Of a stretch of 64,000 nt of DNA, positions 42,701-51,403 are shown piece after piece (positions within the stretch are counted from its first letter, which is position 1; each line of letters opens with the position of its first letter). The notes beneath the pieces are model-generated. The model did not search any database. It was not told the DNA's origin and saw only the letters and a program-made list of their open reading frames with translations. The position numbers were made by a program, and so were the translations under genes. The DNA is from Saccharomycopsis malanga (Eukaryota > Ascomycota > Saccharomycetes > Ascoideales > Saccharomycopsidaceae): the NCBI GenBank assembly GCA_004014935.1, contig CP025321.1, forward strand, positions 2,356,001 to 2,420,000. The letters are read 5' to 3'.

Positions 42701-43631
42701 CCCCGCCGCCCTCGGAGGCCTTTATCATCACCGGAAAGCCAATCTTCTGCGCCTTCTTCAAGCCGTCCAACGCATTCTCACAGCAGCACTTGTGGTACGT
42801 CGCGTCGTCAACAGACACCAAGTTGGTCTCGTGATTCACAATCACCTTGTCAATGCCAGTGCCCGACCAAGGAATGCAGGGAACCTTGGCATGCTGCGCA
42901 ACAATGGTGGAGCTGATCTTGTCACCCAACGACCGCATGGCATTGCCCGGAGGCCCAATGAATATCACCTTCTTCTTGGACGCTGCCAACTTCTCAGGCA
43001 ACAACGGGTTCTCGGAAGCATGGCCCCAGCCAGCCCACACTGCATCGACATCTGTCCGCTCTGCAATGTCTACAATCAAGTCAACATTCGCATAGTTGTT
43101 GTTGTTGGTGCCGCCCGGAACCTCGACATATTGGTCTGCCATTCGGATGTACTCTGCATTCGCAGACAAGTCCTCTGGGGTGGCCATCACGACAAACTGT
43201 ATTATTCTTTCGTTATTGAACGTCTCGTACGCCCATTTGCGCACCGACCGAATGTTCTTCACTGCCGCAATACCATTGTTCGCAATAAGAACCTTGGATA
43301 TGACAGAATGGCCATGGTTCGCAGCCACAAAGCTTCTGAGCGCTTGCAAGTCCTCAGAACTGTTACTCTGGACATGATCAAGCGTCTTCAATCCAAAAAA
43401 ATTGCTTGGCAACTTCTGGTGCAAATCATCAAACATCTGGGCCATGTTGCTCGTACAATTAAATCGATCCAAACTGGAAAAAAAAACTCCCCGACTCCTA
43501 ATCAAATAGTTAGCGTTATTACTATATATACGATGATATCGATGCTTCACACAATTACTAGCAATAGAACAAGTTGAACAAGATATTAAACACTGTGCAA
43601 TCCGCTGAAAAGGTAGACACCACTTTCTCAT
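36798..43631 (-). CDS. ACC1: Acetyl-CoA carboxylase, possible mitochondrial and cytosolic forms
   Basis: The product is 2,277 residues. It carboxylates acetyl-CoA to malonyl-CoA for fatty acid synthesis. Order: biotin carboxylase (about 110-610, with EASEGGGGKGIRKV and QRRHQKIIEEAP); biotin carrier (biotinyl Lys787 in EVMKM); central domain; carboxyltransferase (about 1,500-2,200, with NDITFKIGSFGPQED and SGARIG). The frame runs from ATG 43631. The second ATG at 43445 (Met63, MAQMFDD) matches the usual cytosolic start. The 62-residue extension is Arg/Ser-rich with almost no acids, like a mitochondrial presequence. S. cerevisiae splits these roles between ACC1 and HFA1. Alternatively the extension is leader: a TATATATA lies about 90 bp before Met63 and GCTAAC...TTAG resembles a splice end. 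Confidence 0.97.
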   Translation of the reverse strand: MRKWCLPFQRIAQCLISCSTCSIASNCVKHRYHRIYSNNANYLIRSRGVFFSSLDRFNCTSNMAQMFDDLHQKLPSNFFGLKTLDHVQSNSSEDLQALRSFVAANHGHSVISKVLIANNGIAAVKNIRSVRKWAYETFNNERIIQFVVMATPEDLSANAEYIRMADQYVEVPGGTNNNNYANVDLIVDIAERTDVDAVWAGWGHASENPLLPEKLAASKKKVIFIGPPGNAMRSLGDKISSTIVAQHAKVPCIPWSGTGIDKVIVNHETNLVSVDDATYHKCCCENALDGLKKAQKIGFPVMIKASEGGGGKGIRKVDNADDFVELYEQAAHEIPGSPIFIMKLAGNARHIEVQILSDQYNNTISLFGRDCSVQRRHQKIIEEAPVTIVPPETFQQMEKAAVRLGNLVGYVSAGTIEYLYSHADNKFYFLELNPRLQVEHPTSEMVSGVNLPAAQLQIAMGLPLHFIRDIRLLYGLDPHSKSLIDFDFSSKESHKTQRIPKPKGHTTACRITSEDPDNGFKPKGGRIYKLDLSTSKNVWGYFSLSENGTIHSFSDSQFGHIFAYGENREESRKHMVVALKELSIRGEFKTTVEYLIKLLETSEFENNTITTGWLDDLISKKVTSEKPNKSLAILCGAVTKAYIEYSNSIVEFNTQLDKGQVPDKSLLKTIYPVEFIYNQEKFKFTCVQTSEASFKVFINGLNIDVEAKPLSDGGLLMSIGGKSHTVYYVEEPQATRLLIDGKTCQLEVENDPTQLRTPSPGKLIKYLVENGDHVCAGDNFAQIEVMKMVVSLSASEDGVIQLLKQPGSTVDGGDILAVLALDDPSKVKHALVFEGTIADQGPAVVAGTKPIYKFKTCLLVLENILLGYDNGLIMKQTVSDLISILRDPTLPYSEWKALFSSLESRLGELLAAKLSSIIEKSLGSMKFPARTLKATLLKHTKDNSELSTAAEPLVQVVDKYYLSLLDNELTTIRDLLNNYYTIEKLFDKQSMSTALLGLRSNSDNKTVLGLARSHSGKLGKNALISELLSRYAAECRENSAVIAGLRPALKLLSELESKSSAKVAIKAREILIQCSLPSVKERTDQLEYILRSSVAETRYGEIGVTHKKPQLNVLRDIIDSKYVVFDVLTQFLNHRDPYVALAAAEVYIRRSYRNYHIRDIAYHVVDGATPILKWDFQLLDLANTTKSAGAASMVRAASVSDLSFVVESNAQQPVRSGVLAPVPTIDDLEESLIKSLELLPKNNIAPARVDGPIPNRTNSAPSAVLTNVANLFIHDTLGMSDAEVLDRIAELLRDFTEDLVSAAIRRITFVVSDTAGSYPKYFTFRGPNYAEDETIRNIEPSMAFQLELDRLSNFNIRPVFTANRNIHIYEAVGKNSSADKRYFTRGIIRTGRIRDDISTADYLTSEANRLMTDILDSLSVLDLSDSDLNHIFINFSAVFNVTPDDVENAFGGFLERFGRRLWRLRVTAAEIRITCTDRNGSPYPIRALITNVSGYVVKSEIYQEVRNGQGDLIFKSVGNQPGLMHLRRIAEPYSGKEFLQPKRYLAHVLGTSYVYDFPELFRQAILLQWKLLAPGAKIPEGFFGYQELIFDGSNVIEITREAGANQIGMVAFLVTAKTPECPKGRQFIIVANDITFKIGSFGPQEDLFFYKVTELARKLGVPRVYLSANSGARIGLADDLAALFKVAWNHGAKPEKGFEYLYLDDAGKTAVEKSNTTQVLTETVSVDGERRHVIKAISSDNSGVEALRGSGLIAGATSRAYRDIFTVTLVTARSVGIGAYLVRLGQRAIQVEGQPIILTGAPAINKLLGKEVYLSNLQLGGTSVMYRNGVTHQVASDDLNGVLKIMEWLAYVPAKRDAPLPVIPNGDSWDRDVDYYPPLQEPYDCRWLITGREVDGHYESGIFDRGSFVESLGGWAQTVVTGRARLHGIPFGVVAVEVRSIQSVIPADPANSDSIETVISEAGQVWYPNSAFKTAQAIKDFNHGEQLPLMILANWRGFSGGQRDMFNEVLKYGSMIVDALTDYKQPIFIYIPPTGELRGGSWVVLDPTINEDFIEMYSDVDARHNILEPEGLVSIKFRKEKLIKTMARLDPKYAELKKKLENKDLTPQEIQKLNSELAARQSKLLSIYHQIAIQFADLHDRSEIIEQKNIIKKSLTWENSRRYFYWRIRRLLNENLYLNAIGKHLKASSRLERISRLRSNYPPSLDYDNDRHVAEWIEANHSKLNGYISSLKNEAIRQTLAETLRADRGETVTALSEMLHLLSSEEREKLAKHLSST

Positions 43632-43960
43632 ATATTAACAAAAAAAAAAATTTGCCCAACAGCAAGAAGAAACGAAATGTGCGAAGACTGTGGTAAAATA
43701 GGAAAATTCCCACAACATCCCTCCATTCACTAGCTGCGCTTCACTATGCCATATTGAATTTTCTGCCTTTTTTCACTTTTCCAGTCAATTTCCTCTTCCT
43801 GGCTGCGCGCTGCTGCATTTCCAGGCCGCCCGCGGTGATATCATGCGTCTCCACGCGCCATCATGCCCAGCCCACATCCCGATTTCACCAACAAAGCTGC
43901 ACGAATCTCCCCAACAGCACCTGACTCCGCCCCCGGAATACTCCCTTATCTATGGGCCCG

Positions 43961-43968
43961 TCACATGA
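43961..43968. promoter_or_regulatory. CACATG element upstream of ACC1
   Basis: TCACATGA has the CACATG core of the inositol/choline-responsive element bound by Ino2-Ino4 in yeast, which is known to regulate ACC1 there. It lies about 330 bp upstream of the long-form ATG. A six-base core is weak evidence. Confidence 0.3.
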
Positions 43969-44502
43969 CCGATGACTTCACCGAGCATGCATCCTTCAAC
44001 AATCGCAGGTCTCAGAATATTGGGTATTTCTTAAGGTGGTAAAAAGGTAAGGGTAATAATTATCAATGGTTATTGTTATTGATATCATTACCAGTGTTAG
44101 TGAATATGTTGGTGTGTTGTTTTGCAACGTTTTATTGTTACGTAGTTCTACTAGTTATGTTCATTGATTAGTCCTATGACCAATATTTGCTACATCTACT
44201 TGTATGTGATTCTACTCTACAAATAAATCATGATAATATTCAGGGATATATAGCCGGCTGTAAATACTTTAGCAAAAAGTAGGGATAAATAATCCCTATC
44301 AAAAAAAAACCCTCAACAGACTTCATTACGAGTACTCGTAACACTCACGTCACTCAATGGACAGGGAACAACAAATAATATCAAACCCAATTCCACCAAA
44401 AAAGTTGGCAGGTTTGTTTGTTGGTTGGCCGTAAATTGTCCGTTTTTCTATTTTTTACAAAAGTATACTAAGCTTGTTTTTTGGCCAACGAGAGCATACT
44501 TG

Positions 44503-44970
44503 CTATCTCGTTTGTTTTCTCTTGTAATGTTCAAAATTGTACATTTCGTTACGGCCTCCATTATTTGCTGGGTCAAACGTCTTATACTGGCGATCATGAT
44601 CTTGCTGGGAATGATATATACGATGAAACGCTTCTCCTGATAACCGGGCGCTAGCGTCACTATATTCTTCTTCTTCGATTGTCTGGTCTTCATCCCCTGT
44701 CATATAATTAGCCTGTTTCGTATTATCATTGCCATGTTTCTTATCGTAAAGCGTCTTTTGCATATCCTTCTTTAAATGTTCTATCGACTGACTCGACCGA
44801 GGAGCATCGATATCGCCTTCGATTGCCTTGCCCAGATTCTGTCTTTGAAGGGCATTTAGGTAACACGATGTCTGGCTCTCTCTACGGCCCACATGTTGTA
44901 GAAAGTAGACTTTATTATCTTTCCCTTGTGGGTCCTTATTTCTGTGTGTTGAAGACTGAATCTCAGACAT
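44503..44970 (-). CDS. Hypothetical hydrophilic protein
   Basis: This is a 155-residue ATG-started frame that I do not recognise. It is highly charged and polar (HLKKDMQKTLYDKK, then DEDQTIEEEEYSD), lacks membrane spans or a signal peptide, and ends in KRKQTR. Composition is even and protein-like, and it is isolated on the far side of the ACC1 promoter, which it shares in tail orientation. It could be a small disordered regulatory or stress protein. Coding status needs expression or conservation. Confidence 0.5.
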   Translation of the reverse strand: MSEIQSSTHRNKDPQGKDNKVYFLQHVGRRESQTSCYLNALQRQNLGKAIEGDIDAPRSSQSIEHLKKDMQKTLYDKKHGNDNTKQANYMTGDEDQTIEEEEYSDASARLSGEAFHRIYHSQQDHDRQYKTFDPANNGGRNEMYNFEHYKRKQTR

Positions 44971-46029
44971 TAATATGGTTGATTATCTTGGATCAGATCT
45001 TGTATGGTTTTCAATAAAGTTTGTTGACTATAATTCTTGTCAACCTGTGAATATATATTACAATAAGGATGGCACCTTCTACACGGTAATCTTATATAGG
45101 TGCTTACTGCTCTCTAAACGAATATAAGCAAGCGAAATAATCACTAGACAGAAGCCCCTTCTTTGGGAAATAAAGTCATGGAAAAGAAGAGAGAAGAAAA
45201 ACTTTAACCAACCTACTTTACAAGTTTTCACCAATAGGCATGCTCGATCAGTACTGCCCAGAAACTAAAATCCCAAGATGGAACTGATGGCGTGATTGAC
45301 AAAAGGACTTTATACTGTCAAATATCTTGGCATCTCCACAAAATAGGTAACAAGCAACCTTTTGATATTAACCGTCAGTCTCACCTTCAGTCAATATGCC
45401 CTACAAATCTAGTTTAGAGTCCCAGTATTGCAGTTTGACAGGTCGTTCCTATCTAATTCAAAGACTCCTAATCAGGCCGTATCCCAACATGCGCGGGAAG
45501 TTGAACAAGATTCTGATAATAATAATAATATCATATATTTTAAGCCCAGTACATAAGGATTTTAATTGTTAATTCATATTCTATATTACTTAAACTCGTT
45601 ACTGGATAGTGGAAGCATTAAAGGGAACCTGAGATTGATGTGTAGACATGGGTCATATTTTAAATTTTATGCTACAGAAATGTGGATGCTATTGATAAAA
45701 TGGATGTAGTTGACTCTTTACAAAATACAGATTTTTGCCTAATTTAGCATATAGATCTCCTGTTAAATTATCAAAGAGTCTTCAACCATATAATAGGCGA
45801 TGGTTTATTTGAAACTCTTTATAAGTTTCACCATAAGTTGTGCTAATTATTAAAATAAGCACTTTAATAACATTATGTGTACTACAATCCACTAACGAGG
45901 TATGCTCAAAGGTTGAAGAATGTGTCATTTTTCCTTTGAAATAGAATACTTTGGACTATTTTTGTGAGTTTTTCACATTTGCTAATAGGGCATTTTCCAT
46001 TTGAAAAAGATGGATATATGAAAACACAC
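44971..46029. other. Intergenic region with a family A tail
   Basis: Apart from the minus-strand family A tail at 45520-45570, no gene or repeat is recognised. Confidence 0.4.
45520..45570 (-). mobile_element. Family A 3' tail with ATT triplets
   Basis: On the minus strand it reads TACTGGGCTTAAAATATATG then ATATTATTATTATTAT. It preserves the tail and simple-repeat end; no head is evident on the other side. Confidence 0.65.
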
Positions 46030-46168
46030 TTGCGGGGTTTCCAAGGGGACTTGGTGAAACTTGCTGAGGAAAACAGGTGTTCGTGTTGAGTTTTATCTGC
46101 TAAACTATCGTGGTAGGTCTTTTTTTGTTCCTTTAGAGCACTAACCTCTGAGCCATCCGGCCCAGAGA
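46030..46168 (-). mobile_element. Diverged family A element
   Basis: The minus strand begins GGGCCGGATGGCTCAGAGGT and GTGCTCT, the tRNA-like head. A different body follows, then CACCAAGTCCCCTTGG, resembling the family 3' segment. It is likely an older copy. Confidence 0.5.
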
Positions 46169-46441
46169 AACGGATAATTTGGCTTACTCTTGATAATTAT
46201 CACTTGTTTACTACAACATTTTACAAGGTTGTTACCAACCAACAAGTTTAAAATACAATTACACTTTCCCACCAAAGCAAGCCATTCACCCCGCTGAAAC
46301 TTTATACCAAAAGTCCAGCAATACACCTTGTCATATACAATCACTGTCAAAATCCAATAATCCTTGAAAGTGACACATCTGAACACCAAACACGTCGATG
46401 TCCGGATTACTGACAGTCTTGTATAATAATATTAAACCACT

Positions 46442-46457
46442 ACTTTACTAGTATTTA
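46442..46457. repeat. 16-bp target-site duplication, left copy
   Basis: ACTTTACTAGTATTTA is identical to 46642-46657 and flanks the family A element between them exactly. Confidence 0.9.
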
Positions 46458-46641
46458 TAAATAATAAATAATATCATATATTTCAAGACCAGTACATATC
46501 AGTTTTGTATATACGGGCAATGTCTAAGTGGACTTGGTAAGACTCAATTATGTCTTGTCAACCATAATCTTCTCACCCCTGTTTCTATCAAGTCTTTTTC
46601 TCTTTTCCGAGCCAAATGGCCCAGTGCAATGGCCCAGTGGC
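46458..46641 (-). mobile_element. Family A SINE-like retroposon with perfect 16-bp flanking repeats
   Basis: On the minus strand: GCCACTGGGCCATTGCACTG, a head missing part of the A-box copy; a GGAAAAGAGAAAAAGACTTG block; GTCTTACCAAGTCCACTTAG; and a tail TACTGGTCTTGAAATATATG with ATT-rich end. It is 184 bp with no ORF. It is bounded by exact 16-bp direct repeats (46442-46457 and 46642-46657), as left by target-primed reverse transcription. Confidence 0.9.
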
Positions 46642-46657
46642 ACTTTACTAGTATTTA
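46642..46657. repeat. 16-bp target-site duplication, right copy
   Basis: Identical to 46442-46457; it starts exactly where the tRNA-like head of the element begins. Confidence 0.9.
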
Positions 46658-46738
46658 ATGACATTTACATGTGCATTCAAACTATAACTTGTTTATATAA
46701 CTTGTTTGCTTGTAGAACAGCTATTTTAGTTGGTAATT

Positions 46739-46993
46739 ATGCCGTTTTGTCCGGCACTCTCAAAATCGCGCGGAGGACACGTTGAAATTTCATTTTTGAC
46801 AGGTGCGGAAATAGTGGAAAATGATTTCCCTGGTCGCTTACAAGTAAAAGCTCTTACAATTAATAGTAGTTCAATAAATCTATTGCGATTAGTTACTGGC
46901 AGCACACCAGATGGTGAAAACATGAAAAGCGTAAATGGGAGGATGCAGAAAATTCAACTCAAAATGGTTGTTTTGTCTGCATCTGTTTTTTAG
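46739..46993 (+). CDS. Uncertain short ORF (84 aa)
   Basis: An ATG-started frame of 84 residues with mixed, protein-like composition (VEISFLTGAEIVENDFPGRL). A TATATAA-like sequence lies about 45 bp upstream. No family is recognised. It may be a chance ORF or the relic of a longer gene. Confidence 0.2.
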   Translation: MPFCPALSKSRGGHVEISFLTGAEIVENDFPGRLQVKALTINSSSINLLRLVTGSTPDGENMKSVNGRMQKIQLKMVVLSASVF

Positions 46994-47053
46994 TTCGTAA
47001 ACTTTAAATCGTGATTATGGTCATTAACTAGTAATACAAATTACAAGGCTAAC

Positions 47054-47638
47054 CTACAACAAGGCCAAGACAACACCAGCAACACCGGCAGACAATCCAT
47101 AGACTGGAGCAAAGTTTCCTACAGCAGCATTGGATCCACTGGATCCGCCAGAGCTAGAGGAGCCTCCGGCACCAGAAGAGGAGCCAGAGGAGCCAGAGGA
47201 GGAGCCAGAGGAGCCAGAAGAACCGGAGGAACCGGAGGAACCACCAGAAGAAGCAGAAGAACCAGATCCGGAAGATCCAGAAGATCCACCGCCACCAGTA
47301 AGACTAGAGGCAGCAGAACCAGCAGCTCCCGTGACACTGGAAGCAGCAGAACCAGTAGCAGAACTAAGCAAAGAGCCACCCTTTGAAGTAAGACCACCGG
47401 CAGCACTGCCAGCAGCAGAGGTGCCAACCTGAGCTGCAGACTTGGCAGTAGAAGCAACGCCTGGTGCAATAGAGGCAGCAGCAGAAGTGGCACCGTTGAA
47501 AGCACTGGCAGCACCAGTAGCGGCACCGGTGGCAGCACCAGCAACAGCAGAGGTTACGTCAGAAACGAGATCTCTTTTTTGAATATTGGCAGAAGCAATA
47601 GTAGCAAAAAGAACAGTGGCGACAGCTGAAAATTGCAT
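47054..47638 (-). CDS. Ala/Gly/Ser-rich GPI-anchored cell-wall protein 2
   Basis: This 194-residue protein has a signal peptide (MQFSAVATVLFATIASA), a Kex2-type KR site (IQKR, residues 19-22), Ala/Gly/Ser-rich repeats and a long GSSGSS-type run. It ends with a hydrophobic GPI tail (GLSAGVAGVVLALL) preceded by SNAAVGN, where the attachment residue should lie. Ser-Gly repeats are encoded by similar codons, so slippage-driven expansion is likely. It probably resides in the wall. No catalytic domain is seen. It is small and isolated; the TATA-like TTATATAGG lies about 120 bp upstream. Confidence 0.88.
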   Translation of the reverse strand: MQFSAVATVLFATIASANIQKRDLVSDVTSAVAGAATGAATGAASAFNGATSAAASIAPGVASTAKSAAQVGTSAAGSAAGGLTSKGGSLLSSATGSAASSVTGAAGSAASSLTGGGGSSGSSGSGSSASSGGSSGSSGSSGSSGSSSGSSGSSSGAGGSSSSGGSSGSNAAVGNFAPVYGLSAGVAGVVLALL

Positions 47639-48751
47639 TGTGATGTGGTGGATTAATGATATATTCTAGAACAGTAAAAGTAGAAATTGCTTATTTTAAT
47701 GTTGAAAAACACCAAAATCCAACCAGGACCCTAAAAGTATAGGATTGCACCCAGGTTATATAGGAATCTCAGATGCTGCTGGTGCTGTTACGAGCCATGT
47801 ATATACATGCATGGTGCTGCATGGTGCTGCATCCAGCGGCAGGGGATAATGTGTCTGGCGGTGGCGAGGTTATTTTCTGGCAGGCAGTTACTGGAATGAA
47901 CCAAAAGTAAACAGGGCTATATACTGGCCATGCTATTGTTTCTATTGGTATTTGAGTAGTGAGCTCTGAAAAGTGTGTATGTTCAGTTTTTCAGTAAGAA
48001 TAGAGTACTCTGTAAGCGCAGTTCAGCAAGTGCCGGAGAACCGAAGTATAGAGTTATCTTATCCAGCAAGTATTTTCAAACAAGTTTATGCCCAGATGGA
48101 GAAGACTTTTCAGGTCTCGGCCTTGAAACTGAAAATCAAAATAGCAAGGGCAGTCACCCACTGTACAGAATATTCCCCAATACTATGTTTTGGCACGCTC
48201 CAGACAATAACATGAAAAGAAAAGACCGTAAACAGCAAATCACCGTCTACGTAAGCCACACAGTAGTGTGTGTTCCTGTAAATTCCCATAGCAAGGCACT
48301 TGTGCTGTTTGCTAGCAAACACACAGGCAAAATTTCATCTCCATCTTCTCTTCAACCAAATTTCTCCATGACGCAAGCCGTAAGACGTTTGTCTGCTCTG
48401 GTTGGCTGAATTACGAGCAACACCAGCCTTTCAATTCCATCCTGGAAATACCCACTTGCTCTTTCTTTTTACCAGACACGCCTATCATGACTCCATGTTG
48501 GCTATGTTGACGTGTACCAGTCACGGGGCTGTAGTATATTGTCAGTTTACCGTATTTGGGTAGTGGCCTGAAGTTTCAAACAATTCTGGCCAATTCATCA
48601 ACTGTTATAGCCCGTTTTGTAGCCTAAAACACACAGACCCTTTCTCGGCAGCCAAGCTCCATCCCATCTTCTTTGTTATATCTTTCAAACTGTTCCGCGT
48701 AGCATTGTTATGTCCCTTTTAAAGGCATGTCTTAAGGTACACGTTTTTATG
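47639..48751. other. Intergenic region
   Basis: It contains the GPI-gene promoter with repeated GCATGGTGCTGCATGGTGC (about 47806-47832). A plus-strand open frame through 47975-48409 starts at GTG and has no protein-like pattern. No gene is supported. Confidence 0.4.
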
Positions 48752-48895
48752 GCCATTGGGCCGTATGGCTCAGTGGCCAGTGCTCTCGGAGAAGAGAAAA
48801 ATGACTTGATAGGAACAGGGCTGAGAAGATTATGGTTGACAAGACATGATTGAGTCTTACCAAGTCCCCTTAGACGTTGCGCGTATATACTCGAT
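48752..48895 (+). mobile_element. Family A element, short form, without tail
   Basis: It is the best-preserved head: GCCATTGGGCCGTATGGCTC, then AGTGGCCAGTGCTCTCGGAG. This is followed by TGGTTGACAAGACATGATTG and TTACCAAGTCCCCTTAGACG. The tail after CGCGTATATAC is lost or diverged. Confidence 0.8.
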
Positions 48896-49071
48896 GTAAT
48901 TCTGAGACATTTACTCCTTTCCTGTTTTAATTGCCAACTTGGAAAATAAAATACAAAGTTGAATTTTATTTCATTTCAATTGTGGTTTGGTGACTTTTTT
49001 AATTTCGATAATGTCTAGAAAATAGCCTTAAATGTAGACAGGAGCATGTATTAATCAATAATGAGGAGATT

Positions 49072-49298
49072 TTGAATATTTGAGTATTTCATCTAATGAA
49101 TGATTTTTTATCCAAGGAACAGATTTCCCATTTGATTATTCGAGTATTTCATCTAATGAGTAGATTTCCCATTTGATTATTTAAGATTTTCATCTAATGA
49201 GTAGATTTTTCATGTAATGAATGATTTTTCATCTAATAAGTAGATTTCCCATCTAACGAATGATTTCCCATCTAACGAAAGATTTCCCATCTAATGAT
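49072..49298. repeat. Minisatellite with about 20-bp units
   Basis: About ten degenerate copies of ATTTCCCATCTAATGAATG, some with TTTTCATC in place of TTCCCATC. It lies in the 3' flank of the CYB2-like gene. Confidence 0.9.
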
Positions 49299-49509
49299 GA
49301 ACAATCATTCAACTTCCAAGTCAAACTGTTCAGTATAAACTTCTTCTCTAGTTGACCCTTGAATTCATTAGCTTCAACCTCAATTGATTGTCGTTTTCAA
49401 TTCACTGCATATTTAACATCATTAGCTACATTCAAAGCAAATACAAATAACAATCTACAAATTAAATGGTTGCGATCATCTATTCAGTTATATATTCAAT
49501 GTGAAATCC

Positions 49510-51003
49510 TCACAACTTTGTTTCCAATTTTGGTTTAAATTGCGGATTAACCAATGGTTCGTAGACTCTGTTGTATAACTCATCGCCAGTACTGAAGCGA
49601 TTGAGCAAGTTGCGAGTATCGACAAAGCTTTCATCCAATTGGTCCAAGCTTGTGATACCCAACAAACGCATATTCATCAAAAACTCGTCCTTTAGGATTT
49701 GAAATGCCTTCTTGACGCCTTCATCACCATAACTTGACATGGCGTATAAGAAAGGTCTACCAATACCAACGCCTTTGGCGCCCAAAGCAATGGCCTTTAA
49801 AATGTCAGTTGCTCTACGGACACCGCCATCGATAAAGACATCAATCTGGTCGTCAAGACCTTCGCTTTTTAGTATTGGCATTAGCTCAGCAAGAACCTCG
49901 ATGCCGGATCTGGAGTATTCCAATTGACGGCCGCCATGGTTGGAAAGAACAATGCCCTGGACACCATATTGAACGGCTTTCAAAGCGTCAGGCACCGACT
50001 GGACACCTTTGAGCACAATAGGCATGGAAGTGATGGATCTAAACCATTGCAAGTCGTCCCAGCTCAAGCCGGTGTCGATGAACGAAGAAATGGCTCTGGC
50101 TGCACCCTGAGTCCGGTCGACCTCGTCATCGACATCTTCCTGGACATCTGCCGCCTCTGCCTCGTATTTAGTGCGCATGTCTTTCTCGCGACGACCCAAC
50201 TGTGGGGCGTCCACCGTGATAAACAAGCCTTTGATGCCGCGCTTCTCAGCATGGCGAACCAACTTTTCAGTGATCTGACGGTTCGAATTGACATACAACT
50301 GGAACCACTGGTCCTGTTGTGGCTGTGCTTCGTCTACAATCTCGTCAAAAGAACACGAAGCCAACGTAGGGATCATTTGGATCACCCCGTGAGAAGCACA
50401 GGCCCTGGTAAGCACCTTTTCGCCCTCGGGATGGCCCAATTTGCCTAATGCAGTTGCAGTAACATAGAAAGGCACACTGGACTTGGTTCCCAACATGCTA
50501 CGAGAGAAGTCTACGTTGGTCACATTGACCAAGATCCTAGGAATAAAGTATATACGCTGATATGCATAGTGGTTTTCACGTAAGGTCACCTCGTCATCAC
50601 AGCCTGAGGAGTAATACGCCCAGCCGTTTTTCTCCATGGTTTGACGGGCAACAAACTCAAAGTCCATCAAGTTGTAGATTTGGTGCAATGGTGGCTTGCG
50701 GGCCACAAGCTCCAACCGCTTGAGCTCGGTGGGATTGGCCACAAGATCTTCTTGAGGCTTGGCAGCTTGGATGTTGTCAACATCTCCAAGATGCTTGTCC
50801 TTGGGCAAATACTTTTCCAATGTGTCTGGAGGATGCACAGGATCAAACTTCTTGGTGCAGTCCTTTCCAGCATATCGAAGAATAATCTTTTGGCCCCCAG
50901 GATGTGACGGCAAGAATTCTGTCACGTCATACGCCTTGCCATGGATAATCACCCAGCAATCGTCCTTGTTATTGTGCTTTTGAACCTCTTGTATGGTGGG
51001 CAT
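49510..51003 (-). CDS. CYB2: Flavocytochrome b2-type L-lactate (2-hydroxyacid) dehydrogenase without presequence
   Basis: The product is 497 residues. A cytochrome b5 domain (1-80) carries the haem ligands His34 (SHPGGQK) and His57 (DPVHPP). An FMN-dependent alpha-hydroxyacid dehydrogenase domain follows, with active-site His356 in SNHGGRQLEYSRSGIEVL and the FMN-binding end IDGGVRRATDILKAIALGAK. S. cerevisiae Cyb2 has an 80-residue bipartite presequence for the intermembrane space. Here the protein starts directly at the b5 domain, and an in-frame stop lies about 40 bp upstream of ATG 51003. The C-terminus is ETKL, whose last three residues resemble a weak PTS1. It may be cytosolic or peroxisomal and may use another hydroxyacid. 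CYB2 names the closest family, not a proven function. Confidence 0.85.
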   Translation of the reverse strand: MPTIQEVQKHNNKDDCWVIIHGKAYDVTEFLPSHPGGQKIILRYAGKDCTKKFDPVHPPDTLEKYLPKDKHLGDVDNIQAAKPQEDLVANPTELKRLELVARKPPLHQIYNLMDFEFVARQTMEKNGWAYYSSGCDDEVTLRENHYAYQRIYFIPRILVNVTNVDFSRSMLGTKSSVPFYVTATALGKLGHPEGEKVLTRACASHGVIQMIPTLASCSFDEIVDEAQPQQDQWFQLYVNSNRQITEKLVRHAEKRGIKGLFITVDAPQLGRREKDMRTKYEAEAADVQEDVDDEVDRTQGAARAISSFIDTGLSWDDLQWFRSITSMPIVLKGVQSVPDALKAVQYGVQGIVLSNHGGRQLEYSRSGIEVLAELMPILKSEGLDDQIDVFIDGGVRRATDILKAIALGAKGVGIGRPFLYAMSSYGDEGVKKAFQILKDEFLMNMRLLGITSLDQLDESFVDTRNLLNRFSTGDELYNRVYEPLVNPQFKPKLETKL

Positions 51004-51403
51004 TGTGAATATTCTGTAAAATATATACGCAAAATTTCAGTCTCTGGGGTAAAATGCTTTCAATGACAAGTTTTCTTGATTTATATATGAATCTCATAAA
51101 AGCTTATCACCATTTTCGAACCGGAACCTGAACCGTCAAGCCGTAATCCGCGGAATTACAATAAACCACTGGGCCATGGCCTACTCTAACTGACTTCCCC
51201 CACATTGAACAGCCAATCCAAGCCCAGCACTTACTCATTGTCTGCATGACAAGGCGGTATTCTGCATCTTGCTGCGCAATCTGCCGGGGAAAAAGCTCCG
51301 CTGCCCCATTTGCTATAATCCTTGCTCTATGGTTGGCAGGCCAAGCCGATTGACATGTCATATATAATACAACTCTTTCAATATTATTTATTATTATTAT
51401 AAT
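51004..51403. other. Promoter region of the CYB2-like gene
   Basis: TATA-like sequences lie within 70 bp of the ATG. The rest of this spacer up to the family A copy has no recognised feature. Confidence 0.4.

Noticed and set aside
42582-43577. 331-codon plus-strand ORF within ACC1
   Set aside because: It is the antisense of the well-conserved biotin carboxylase domain; it reflects codon bias of ACC1.
47975-48409. 144-codon ORF
   Set aside because: It opens at GTG rather than ATG, and no domain, signal or codon pattern supports it.
49072-49298. CRISPR-like array
   Set aside because: Units are contiguous and degenerate without unique spacers, and the DNA is eukaryotic.
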